Source: CAINVV01 sp031432175 (GTDB lineage: Bacteria; Bacteroidota; Bacteroidia; Bacteroidales; Prolixibacteraceae). From it: a stretch of 64,000 nucleotides of DNA. Shown here piece after piece: positions 35,340 through 43,790 of the stretch. Under the pieces are notes generated by a model that was not told where the DNA came from, did no database searches, and saw only the letters and a list, made by a program, of their open reading frames with translations. Position numbers and translations under genes: made by a program. How positions within the stretch are numbered: position 1 is the stretch's first letter; each line of letters starts with the position of its first letter. Where the stretch lies: the NCBI GenBank assembly GCA_964358545.1, contig CAYHQN010000001.1, positions 1 through 64,000 on the forward strand, written 5' to 3'.

Positions 35340-36842
35340 ATGAAATATTATCTTGTACTCATACTTCTGGTTAGCATCTCGGTTTCGTTAAGGGCAAAGG
35401 AGTATCCCAAGCGGGAAATGAGGGCTGTTTGGATAGCCACTGTTGAGAATATTGACTGGCCATCGACAACTCAGCTTTCCACAGAGCAGCAAAAGGCGGA
35501 AATGATTGCCATACTCGATGCTGCCAAAGATTACAACATGAATGCGGTTGTTTTTCAGATCAGGCCTGATGCAGATGCACTCTACGCTTCCGAACTTGAA
35601 CCTTGGTCGGAATGGCTGAGCGGGAAACAGGGTGTGGCACCAAATCCATATTATGATCCGCTTCAGTTCACCATTGATGAGTGCCGCAAACGGGGATTGG
35701 ATATTCATGTCTGGCTCAATCCCTACCGCGCCATCCAGAACATCGACAAAACGATCCCAGCCCCAAACCATGTGGACAATACCCATCCCGAGTGGATGCT
35801 TACCTACGGGAAGAAAAAATATTTCGATCCGGGAATACCTGCTGTCCGAAACCATGTGGCAAGTGTTGTCAGCGATCTTGTCAAACGGTACGACATTGAT
35901 GCAATTCATTTTGATGACTATTTTTATCCTTACAAAATCACCGGCGTTGAATTCCCGGATGAGAATTCTTTCAAAAAATTTGGCGGAGGTTTTGATCTCC
36001 AACAAAAGGAAGATTGGCGCCGCAACAACGTGGACCTGATTATCCGGCAACTTCACGATAGTATCAAATCCATCAAACCATGGGTGGAATTCGGCATTTC
36101 GCCTTTTGGTGTCTGGCGAAACAAGAAAAATGATCCGAACGGGTCTGAAACCCGGGCAGGGGTTTCCAATTACGACGACCTGTATGCCGATATTCTCAAA
36201 TGGCAACAGGAAAAGTGGATCGATTATGTGACACCGCAATTGTACTGGTACATCGGGAAAGAGGTGGCAGATTACGCTATTCTGGCGAAATGGTGGGCCG
36301 AACACAGTTATGGGTGCAACATTTATATCGGGCAGGCGCTCTACCTTATTGATCCCGCTTCCAGAGATCAATCGTGGAGGAGTTCTGACGAAATAACCAA
36401 ACAACTCTCCCTGAACCGCTCCATCCCCGGGGTCAATGGAAGTATGTATTTTAGTGCCAAGTTCCTGAACAAGAACCCCCTTTCGGTGAAGGAAAATCTT
36501 TTGAAAGAACATTACCGCTTTCCATCTCTTACACCAACCAATCCAATGGTTGTTCCGGTAATTCCAGGTAAGCCGATTAATGCTGTTGTTCAGAAGGAAG
36601 GAAAAAACATCGTACTGTCCTGGCAAAAACAGGAAAACAATACCCTCTTTGTTATTTATCGATTCAAGTTCCTGCAACGGAAAAAAACTGAGAATCCTGA
36701 CAAAATCATTTTTACCACCTCCTACGAAAAAATTCTCCTAACCGCAGCGAAAAGGTATAAACCTGCCAGATACAGATATGTAGTAACAGCCTTAAGCCCC
36801 ACTCATACAGAAAGTGACCCGGTAAAATTTAAAAAGAATTGA
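35340..36842 (+). CDS. GHL10-type glycoside hydrolase (DUF187/FAH-like TIM barrel)
   Basis: I start at 35340 (MKYYLVLILLVS) because this puts the signal peptide at residues 1-20; 17 extra codons upstream would spoil it. The 500-residue secreted protein has the GHL10 barrel: REMRAVWIATVENIDWPS at the start, DIHVWLNPYRA, the IHFDDYFYP segment with acidic residues at a strand end, and FGISPFGVWRN. A C-terminal Fn3-like part follows from about residue 420. Homologues cut glycans including denuded peptidoglycan-type polymers, but substrate proof is limited; the cluster argues for peptidoglycan. The acyltransferase gene follows after 4 bp. Confidence 0.8.
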   Translation: MKYYLVLILLVSISVSLRAKEYPKREMRAVWIATVENIDWPSTTQLSTEQQKAEMIAILDAAKDYNMNAVVFQIRPDADALYASELEPWSEWLSGKQGVAPNPYYDPLQFTIDECRKRGLDIHVWLNPYRAIQNIDKTIPAPNHVDNTHPEWMLTYGKKKYFDPGIPAVRNHVASVVSDLVKRYDIDAIHFDDYFYPYKITGVEFPDENSFKKFGGGFDLQQKEDWRRNNVDLIIRQLHDSIKSIKPWVEFGISPFGVWRNKKNDPNGSETRAGVSNYDDLYADILKWQQEKWIDYVTPQLYWYIGKEVADYAILAKWWAEHSYGCNIYIGQALYLIDPASRDQSWRSSDEITKQLSLNRSIPGVNGSMYFSAKFLNKNPLSVKENLLKEHYRFPSLTPTNPMVVPVIPGKPINAVVQKEGKNIVLSWQKQENNTLFVIYRFKFLQRKKTENPDKIIFTTSYEKILLTAAKRYKPARYRYVVTALSPTHTESDPVKFKKN

Positions 36843-36846
36843 CAAA

Positions 36847-37968
36847 ATGACCGAGTTAACCAAGAGTAATCAAAGATACCTTGCCCTGGATGTGCTTCGC
36901 GGGATGACAGTCGCCTTAATGATACTTGTCAACAATCCGGGAAGCTGGTCACACATTTATGCCCCACTGGAACACGCCCCCTGGCAGGGATGCGCCCCAA
37001 CAGATCTGGTTTTCCCATTTTTCCTTTTTGTTGTTGGAGCTTCCATGTTCTTCTCTTTTTCAAAATATGGAAATCAACTCAACAAGGAATCTCTGTTAAA
37101 AATAGGCAAACGCACCCTGTTGATATTTGCCATTGGACTCTTTCTTAACTCGTTTCCACAATGGGATTTCGACTTTTCGAAGCTCAGGATCATGGGGGTA
37201 TTGCAAAGGATTGCCCTGGCCTATGGCTTTGCAGCATTGATCGTATTGTCCGTAAATAAGAAATATCTGCCCTACATCGTAGGTGCTATTCTGCTTGTCT
37301 ATTGGGGTTTGGTAGTCATGGCGGGAGGAGCAGATCCATATTCACTAGCCGACAATCCGGCAAGCGGCTTCGATACTGCACTTTTTGGCGTATCCCATCT
37401 TTATAAGGGATTCGGAATTCCTTTCGATCCTGAAGGGGTGTTTAGCACATTGCCAGCCATTGTCACTGTGGTGATCGGTTATCTGGCAGGTTCTGTCATC
37501 AAAGAGGTACCCAAGGTGAAAGTCCCGTCTGTGCTTACCATCTCCGGAATAATTGCTATTCTATGTGGTTGGATTTGGGGTTTTTGGTTTCCTATTTCAA
37601 AGCCAATCTGGTCAAGCTCTTATGTGATCTATACTGCAGGATGGGCATCTATGACACTAGGTGTGTTAATATGGCTGATTGATGTGAAAGGTTATACCGG
37701 CTGGACCTCGTTCTTTGTTGTCTTTGGCGTCAATCCTCTCTTCATTTTTGCTTTCTCCGGATTGTGGGCAAGAATTCTGGGACGAATGATTCATGTGACC
37801 ATGCCTGACGGCAAGGTTGTGAATGGCTCCACATGGCTGTACAATGAACTTTTTCTACCATTGGCCGGTGAGCTGAACGGATCTTTGCTGTATGCTATAG
37901 CTCATGTGGTTCTTTTTTGGATGCTGGGGTACATTCTTTGGAAGAAGAGTATTTTCATTAAGGTGTGA
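36847..37968 (+). CDS. DUF5009/HGSNAT-like membrane acyltransferase
   Basis: A 373-residue inner-membrane protein with about ten helices. LALDVLRGMTVALMI and the following NNPG, WQGCAPTDLVFPFFLFVVGASM mark the family of heparan-alpha-glucosaminide N-acetyltransferase (HGSNAT) and bacterial NagX, which transfer acetyl groups across the membrane to glucosamine. In this locus it could re-acetylate GlcN units or act before uptake of de-acetylated peptidoglycan fragments. It is 4 bp after the GHL10 gene, so co-translated. The exact acceptor is inferred. Confidence 0.8.
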   Translation: MTELTKSNQRYLALDVLRGMTVALMILVNNPGSWSHIYAPLEHAPWQGCAPTDLVFPFFLFVVGASMFFSFSKYGNQLNKESLLKIGKRTLLIFAIGLFLNSFPQWDFDFSKLRIMGVLQRIALAYGFAALIVLSVNKKYLPYIVGAILLVYWGLVVMAGGADPYSLADNPASGFDTALFGVSHLYKGFGIPFDPEGVFSTLPAIVTVVIGYLAGSVIKEVPKVKVPSVLTISGIIAILCGWIWGFWFPISKPIWSSSYVIYTAGWASMTLGVLIWLIDVKGYTGWTSFFVVFGVNPLFIFAFSGLWARILGRMIHVTMPDGKVVNGSTWLYNELFLPLAGELNGSLLYAIAHVVLFWMLGYILWKKSIFIKV

Positions 37969-37970
37969 TC

Positions 37971-38014
37971 TGGGATTTGGATTTGTGGATTAGTGGATTT
38001 GTGGATTTCAGGAT
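37971..38014. repeat. GGATTTGT tandem words
   Basis: Between the acyltransferase and amidase genes, near-repeats of GGATTTGT/GGATTAGT run for about 44 bp. No inverse partner was found nearby. Confidence 0.5.
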
Positions 38015-38035
38015 TAAAAATAAATAATAACTGCA

Positions 38036-41000
38036 ATGGGTTTAAAATATAGCTTTTGGGTGCTGCTTTTTCTTTTGACGGTTGAAGTTTCGGGGGCAGA
38101 TAGGGCCAAAAAACTTTACAACAAAGCCAAAGTAGCATCTGTTCAGTTTGCAAAAAACGCTTCAGCCGGAAAGGTCTATAAATTCAAGGTGGATACCTTG
38201 AAGATGGATCCCAAGGGAGAGAGAATTGACCTCCAAATGACAGCCACTTTTGCGGAGATTCCCTTCCGGCCGATAGATATTCAAATGTACTATGCTGATT
38301 ACAAGCATCTTCTCGGCAGGAAATTCAGAAAAAGCAACCTCTCCATCTCTTCCATGGGCAAAGAGATCAGCCAACTGGTGCCCAATTTTTACAGGACGAA
38401 TTCGTCCGGAGTTGATCAATCACGACTTTCAGTTCCGGCAAAGAGACCTACTCAAATTGTCATCAACCAGACCAAAAATGCGCGATTCACCAAGGGACTC
38501 GATAGTCGCAACATTGCACTGTGGCAAAGTCATGGCTGGTACTATGAAAACACGCTGGATCGGTGGGAGTGGCAACGGGCCAGGGACTTTCTGACTGTCG
38601 AGGATATCTGGACCCTGAGCTTTGTCGTTCCCTATCTCACTCCCATGCTCGAAAATGCGGGCGCTACGGTTTGGCTTCCCCGGGAAAGGGATTTTGGATC
38701 AAAAGAGGTGATTGTGGATGCCGATAAGTCTTCTGCAGGATCTGAATATATGGAGTCGAGCCCTGACTGGCAAACTACTGATAAACCCGGCTATGGGGTG
38801 AAGTATCCATTTTTGTTTGATGGGGAGAACCCGTTTCAGTTTGGGCATGCCAAAACCATTGACTCAAAAAGTAAGGCGGATGCAGTGGTCAGGTATTTGC
38901 CAGATATTCCGGAAACCGCAAATTATGCCGTCTATGTCTCCTATTCTATTGATGATAACAATGTTACAGATGCCCATTATTCGGTGCACCATGCCGGTGG
39001 CACTACAAATTTCACCGTCAACCAATCCATTGGTGGCGGCACCTGGATCTATCTCGGCAGTTTCAAATTTGAGAAGGGGAAACATCCTGAAAAAGGAATG
39101 GTAGAACTCAGCAACGTCTCCTCAGAGCCAGCTAAGCAGGTATCAGCCGATGCCGTCCGTTTTGGCGGAGGAATGGGCAACATTGTCAGGGGCAAGGAGG
39201 AGCAGTTGAAACAATTGTATGATATCAGGGAAAAAGATGGATTTGCCATGGATTCAGCTATCTGGATGCCTTTTGCCAGTCAGCGGCCAAGGTACCAGGA
39301 GGCGGCAAGGTACTATCTTCAATATGCCGGATTCCCGGATTCCCTGGTCTACAGTCTGAACCGTACGAAAGTGGATTATTCCAACCGTGGCTCCGATGCA
39401 GCTTTGTATGCCAGCCGCGAAAGTGGCAAGGAGGATTACAAGGACGACTATATGTGCCGCGGAGAATGGGTGAATTACCTGATGGGAGCCCCAAATGGCC
39501 CGACGAAATCGCCAAACAGCAAAGGATTGTGTATTCCCATGGATATGTCGATGGGATTTCATACAGATGCCGGGACAACGAAGGATAGTTCAATCATTGG
39601 CACACTACTGATTTACGACACCACCTTCGACAAGGACCAGTTTCCCAATGGTCAGTCCAAATGGGCCAGCAGGGACCTTGCAGATCTTGTTCAAACGCAG
39701 GTAGTGAATGATTTACGGATATTGCACAAACCCGACTGGACCCGCCGCGGCATGTGGAACAAGAGATATTTTGAGGCTGCCCGGCCAAAAGTTCCAGCCA
39801 TTTTATCGGAGCTACTCTCCCACCAGAATTTTGCAGACATGTACCTGGCACAGGATCCGCGGTTCAAATTTGATGTCTGCCGGGCCTACTACAAGGGTAT
39901 TCTAAAATTTCTCTCTTATGAGAATGGTTTGCCCTTTGTCGTACAGCCACTTCCGGTCGACCATTTCGGAATGAAATTGGAAGGAAATGCGTTGAAGCTT
40001 TCGTGGGCTCCTGTAAATGATCCCCTTGAACAAACTGCCGTGCCTACGAGCTACCGGGTTTACAAAAGAGTGGAAGATGGCGGATTTGACGAAGGATTCG
40101 TAGTAAAAGAACCTAATGTCATACTTACCGATCTCAAACCGGGTACAATATATAGCTTCAAAGTTGCCGCTCTCAACGATGGAGGGGAGAGCTTTCCCTC
40201 GGAGATCCTTGCATGTGCATTGCCAGTCAACAACACAAAGCCGGTACTGGTAGTCAACGGTTTTGACCGGATATGTGCGCCCGATGCCTTTGACAATGGC
40301 AAAGAAGCAGGCTTCAGAATGTCGGAAGATGAAGGAGTTGCCTGGCACGAAAACATGACCTACATTGGAGAACAATATGATTTTGACAGGCAATCGCAAT
40401 GGCTGGATGACGATGCCTCCGGATTTGGTTCCAGTTTCGCGGATCAGGAGACCAGGATCGTACCAGGAAACAGCTTCGATTATCCCTATGTTCATGGAAA
40501 ATCGATTCGGAACAACGGATTTGGCTTTATCTCCACCAGCGACGAATGTTTCGAAAAGGGAGACTATCCTGCATCCTCTTTCTCACTGTTCGACCTGATC
40601 TTTGGTGAGGAAAAGACGACAAAAAGGTTCATTGGCATTCCTGGTAAGGACTTTACGATTTTTACTACCGCCATGAGAGAAGCCATTTCCAAAATAGCTG
40701 AGCGTGAAGGGACAAAAATATTGGTATCAGGAGCATATCTTGGTTCAGATCTTGGTCTGTGCGGGGACACGCTTGCCAGAAAATTTGCCTCTGATGTGCT
40801 TCATTATAAGCACAGAACAGCCCATGGCAGTAAATCCGGACTGATTTATACTGTTAATAGTCTGAAGAAAAGTCTCTCGGAACAATATCACTATGTAAAT
40901 AACTGGAATCCTTCTATTTACAAAGTTGAAGCGCCCGATGCGATTGAACCGGCAGGGAAAAATGCCTCTGTGCTGTTTCGATTTTTCGGTGACAACAAGA

Positions 41001-41128
41001 GCGCCGGTGTGTGGTACAAAGACAAATATCAAGCCATTACGCTCACCGTTCCTCTTGAAACGATTACGACCGACAGTGAAAGAGATGCCATCATGAAGCA
41101 ATTATTGCAGCAATTGGAAGTGAAATAG
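38036..41128 (+). CDS. Large amidase-like protein with golvesin-like insert and Fn3 domain
   Basis: A secreted 1030-residue protein (signal peptide about 1-21). Residues about 160-235 (IALWQSHGWYYE, LTPMLENAGATVWLPRERD) and about 400-645 (MGFHTDAGTTKDSS, ILSELLSHQNFADM) together form an N-acetylmuramoyl-L-alanine amidase (Amidase_3) fold: the zinc His residues sit in QSHG and FHTD and the catalytic Glu in SELLSHQN. A golvesin C-terminal-like beta domain (about 240-385) is inserted in the middle. An Fn3 domain (about 650-745) and an unassigned C-terminal domain follow. Databases often call such proteins xanthan lyase. Likely job: removing stem peptides from peptidoglycan outside the cytoplasm. 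Confidence 0.75.
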   Translation: MGLKYSFWVLLFLLTVEVSGADRAKKLYNKAKVASVQFAKNASAGKVYKFKVDTLKMDPKGERIDLQMTATFAEIPFRPIDIQMYYADYKHLLGRKFRKSNLSISSMGKEISQLVPNFYRTNSSGVDQSRLSVPAKRPTQIVINQTKNARFTKGLDSRNIALWQSHGWYYENTLDRWEWQRARDFLTVEDIWTLSFVVPYLTPMLENAGATVWLPRERDFGSKEVIVDADKSSAGSEYMESSPDWQTTDKPGYGVKYPFLFDGENPFQFGHAKTIDSKSKADAVVRYLPDIPETANYAVYVSYSIDDNNVTDAHYSVHHAGGTTNFTVNQSIGGGTWIYLGSFKFEKGKHPEKGMVELSNVSSEPAKQVSADAVRFGGGMGNIVRGKEEQLKQLYDIREKDGFAMDSAIWMPFASQRPRYQEAARYYLQYAGFPDSLVYSLNRTKVDYSNRGSDAALYASRESGKEDYKDDYMCRGEWVNYLMGAPNGPTKSPNSKGLCIPMDMSMGFHTDAGTTKDSSIIGTLLIYDTTFDKDQFPNGQSKWASRDLADLVQTQVVNDLRILHKPDWTRRGMWNKRYFEAARPKVPAILSELLSHQNFADMYLAQDPRFKFDVCRAYYKGILKFLSYENGLPFVVQPLPVDHFGMKLEGNALKLSWAPVNDPLEQTAVPTSYRVYKRVEDGGFDEGFVVKEPNVILTDLKPGTIYSFKVAALNDGGESFPSEILACALPVNNTKPVLVVNGFDRICAPDAFDNGKEAGFRMSEDEGVAWHENMTYIGEQYDFDRQSQWLDDDASGFGSSFADQETRIVPGNSFDYPYVHGKSIRNNGFGFISTSDECFEKGDYPASSFSLFDLIFGEEKTTKRFIGIPGKDFTIFTTAMREAISKIAEREGTKILVSGAYLGSDLGLCGDTLARKFASDVLHYKHRTAHGSKSGLIYTVNSLKKSLSEQYHYVNNWNPSIYKVEAPDAIEPAGKNASVLFRFFGDNKSAGVWYKDKYQAITLTVPLETITTDSERDAIMKQLLQQLEVK

Positions 41129-41144
41129 TTAATTAACAAAAAAT

Positions 41145-42602
41145 ATGAAAATCACCTGTTTTATCCCGTTTGGGAGTGAGAAAGAGACAAAAGCAACTGT
41201 GAATGAACTCAGAAGTTCAGAACTGGTTGCCAAAATATTTGTAACAGGCTCTGACAAGGCCCTTTTCGAGCTGGAAGGCGCAGAATGGCTCAATACCGGA
41301 AGCCTGACGACCGGAGCTGCCATCAAAACCATCTCGGTTCAGGGCCGGACCGAATTTGTTTTGATTTATACCCGGCACAGTCCGCTCAAATTGAGTCAAT
41401 ATGCACTGGAGCGTTTTATAAGGGTTGCGGACGATACCAATTGTGGAATGGTGTATGCCAATTATTTTGCCGTCAAGGCCGGCATTCCGGAATCACATCC
41501 GGTGATCGATTACCAGGAAGGAAGTTTAAGGGACGATTTCAACTTCGGTTCGCTGCTTTTCTTCAGGAAAGAAAAGTTGAAAGAGGCTGCGGCCTCAGTG
41601 GATGATTCTTTGAAACATGCCGGATTGTATGACCTGCGGCTTAATCTTTCACTCATTGCGCCCCTCTTTCGCATTCCGGAATATCTTTACACTGAAGAAG
41701 AGTCTGATTTACGGCTTTCGGGCGAGAAAATATTCGATTATGTGGATCCCAAAAACAGGGGTGTACAAATTGAAATGGAACAGGTTTGTACCCGGTTTCT
41801 GAAGAAAGCCGGGGCTTTCCTTCAGCCTGAGTTTAAGCCTGTCGACTTTGACAAGGAGCATTTCCCGGTCGAAGCAACTGTCATTATTCCGGTCAGAAAC
41901 AGGGTTCGTACCATCGAAGACGCGATCAGGTCGGTCTTATCGCAGAAGACAAATTTTGCTTTTAACCTGATCGTTGCCGACAATTATTCGACGGATGGTA
42001 CAACCGAAATCATTGAAAAATACGCTGAAAAGGATGCAAGACTCATCCATTTGATTCCTGACCGCAAGGATTTGGGTATCGGCGGCTGCTGGAATGCTGC
42101 CGCAGCCCATTCAGCCTGCGGAAAATTTGCCGTTCAGCTCGACAGTGATGACCTTTACCTCGATGATACAACACTGCAGCAGGTAGTAGATACTTTTTAC
42201 AAGGAGAAATGCGCCATGGTGGTTGGTTCCTATCGGATGGTCAACTTTGATTTGCAGGAGATCCCTCCGGGTGTGATCGACCACAAAGATTGGACGCCTG
42301 AAAACGGAAGGAATAACGCACTGCGCATCAATGGTTTAGGTGCGCCCAGGGCTTTTTACACACCGGTTCTTCGTAGCATCAAAGTACCCAATGTCAACTA
42401 TGGCGAAGATTACGCGCTCGGACTGGCCATATCCAGATACTACCAAATTGGCAGAATCTACAACCCAATTTACCTGTGCCGCAGGTGGGATGATAACTCG
42501 GATGCCTCCCTTAGCGTGGAGGTGATGAATGGCCACAACCTATACAAAGACCGGATCAGGACGATTGAGTTTTTGGCCAGGAAGGTGATGAACAAGAAGT
42601 AG
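41145..42602 (+). CDS. Tandem GT-A glycosyltransferase (family 2)
   Basis: A 485-residue protein without signal peptide. The C-terminal half (from about residue 245) is a complete GT2 domain: VIIPVRNRVRTIEDAI, VADNYSTDGT, and the metal motif LDSDD; the acceptor-side GEDY and a late RRWDDNSD follow. The N-terminal half (1-240) keeps the GT-A outline (ITCFIPFGSEKETKATV, FFRKEKLKEA) but has no DxD-type motif, so it is probably a non-catalytic second copy. A cytoplasmic glycosyltransferase in a peptidoglycan salvage cluster is unexpected. It is 16 bp after the amidase gene. Confidence 0.75.
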   Translation: MKITCFIPFGSEKETKATVNELRSSELVAKIFVTGSDKALFELEGAEWLNTGSLTTGAAIKTISVQGRTEFVLIYTRHSPLKLSQYALERFIRVADDTNCGMVYANYFAVKAGIPESHPVIDYQEGSLRDDFNFGSLLFFRKEKLKEAAASVDDSLKHAGLYDLRLNLSLIAPLFRIPEYLYTEEESDLRLSGEKIFDYVDPKNRGVQIEMEQVCTRFLKKAGAFLQPEFKPVDFDKEHFPVEATVIIPVRNRVRTIEDAIRSVLSQKTNFAFNLIVADNYSTDGTTEIIEKYAEKDARLIHLIPDRKDLGIGGCWNAAAAHSACGKFAVQLDSDDLYLDDTTLQQVVDTFYKEKCAMVVGSYRMVNFDLQEIPPGVIDHKDWTPENGRNNALRINGLGAPRAFYTPVLRSIKVPNVNYGEDYALGLAISRYYQIGRIYNPIYLCRRWDDNSDASLSVEVMNGHNLYKDRIRTIEFLARKVMNKK

Positions 42603-42661
42603 AGGGGGAGACTGGGAGACTAAGGGACGGGGCGAGTGGCTAGATCGAATATTTGGGTTAT

Positions 42662-42797
42662 ACCCTGGAAGGGTTAAATATCAATAGCCCCGGGTTAAGC
42701 GACGAAGGAGCGATACCCGGGGTCTAGAAATGTAGGAGATCACCGTCCGCGGTAGAATGTTGAAAATAGTAATTACCTCATCTCGGACGGAAAGAAC
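42662..42797 (+). repeat. Modular dispersed repeat, copy 3
   Basis: Module 1 ACCCT/AGGGT (42662-42674); module 2 arms CCCCGGGT (42688-42695) and ACCCGGGG (42715-42722) with the loop AAGCGACGAAGGAGCG, identical to copy 2; module 3 CCGTCCG (42743-42749) and CGGACGG (42784-42790), 34 nt apart, ending GGAAAGAAC. It ends 35 bp before the DUF4922 start. GGGAGACT words (42605-42630) precede it. Confidence 0.8.
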
Positions 42798-42832
42798 AAA
42801 ATGAATAAAAAAGGTTGATGTAGATAAAAAAG

Positions 42833-43789
42833 ATGGATAAAAACATACATAGATTTAATGATTTTTTAACAGAACAAAACCATACCTGGAAGCTGTCGGC
42901 AGACAACTACCGCGGATTGGATCATGTGGAAGAGAAACTCTTTCACTTCGATGGCTTTGTCATCAAAGTTCAGTTCAATCCTGAACGAATGCGATCCTCC
43001 ACTGCCAAGGTGGATCAAGCCTCAATTGCCGCCCGAAAATGCTTCCTCTGTTCCGAAAATCGGCCGGAAGTTCAAAACAGCATGAATCTGCCCCACGATT
43101 TTCTCCTTCTGGTCAACCCTTTCCCCATTTTCAAGACCCATTTTACCATTCCATCTATCCACCATGTACCGCAGCGCCTTACCGGAAATTTGGAAGCCAT
43201 GTTTGCCATAGCCCGGCTGATGCAGGGTTTTCAGCTGTTTTACAATGGACCTGAGTGCGGCGCTTCAGCGCCTGATCACCTTCATTTCCAGGCGGGTGAA
43301 ACTGGATTTTTGCCTGTAGAATCAGAATTTTTGTCGCTAAGGCAAAACCCGGATGCCCTCATCTTCAGATCAGCAACAACAAATGTCTGGACTATTAATC
43401 ACTACCTTCGGAAAATGATTTCCATCGAAACGGAATCCCAGGAGAAAGGGATTCAAATGATTGAGAAAATTCTTTCCCGATTCGGGGAAATTCTGCCGGA
43501 AAAAGTAGAGCCGATGGTAAACCTTCTTTGTACTTTTAAAGAGGGAAAATGGATTCTTCACCTGTTCCCGAGAAAGTTGCATCGTCCGGCCCAGTTTTTT
43601 GCGGAAGGAAAAGACCAGCTATTGATTAGTCAGGCATCCGTCGATTTTGGCGGAGTATTTATCACCCCGCGCCGGGAGGATTTTGAAAAGATCACTGCTG
43701 CAGACATTGCAGATATTTTTGATCAGGTCACATTGAATGAAAAAGAATTTAAGACATTGAAAGAGACAATAAAAGCATTAAACAAATAA
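42833..43789 (+). CDS. DUF4922 protein, HIT/GalT-like nucleotidyl-transfer fold
   Basis: A 318-residue cytoplasmic protein of DUF4922. The segment CGASAPDHLHFQAG contains His149-Leu-His151-Phe-Gln153, the HxHxQ active-site motif of the GalT/Ap4A phosphorylase/GDP-galactose phosphorylase branch of the HIT superfamily. The upstream KCFLCSENRP (about residues 63-72) has a CxxC pair as in zinc-bearing members. So it is probably a nucleotidyltransferase or nucleoside-diphosphate-sugar phosphorylase. The SpoIID gene starts 1 bp after its stop, suggesting tight coupling. Substrate unknown; a GlcNAc/MurNAc-linked nucleotide sugar is a guess from context. Confidence 0.75.
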   Translation: MDKNIHRFNDFLTEQNHTWKLSADNYRGLDHVEEKLFHFDGFVIKVQFNPERMRSSTAKVDQASIAARKCFLCSENRPEVQNSMNLPHDFLLLVNPFPIFKTHFTIPSIHHVPQRLTGNLEAMFAIARLMQGFQLFYNGPECGASAPDHLHFQAGETGFLPVESEFLSLRQNPDALIFRSATTNVWTINHYLRKMISIETESQEKGIQMIEKILSRFGEILPEKVEPMVNLLCTFKEGKWILHLFPRKLHRPAQFFAEGKDQLLISQASVDFGGVFITPRREDFEKITAADIADIFDQVTLNEKEFKTLKETIKALNK

Positions 43790-43790
43790 C

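Noticed and set aside
35388..36677. 429-residue open frame on the minus strand opposite the GHL10 gene
   Set aside because: It is fully antisense to a gene with clear family motifs and a signal peptide, has no recognisable domain and begins without a ribosome site; it follows from codon bias of the plus-strand gene.
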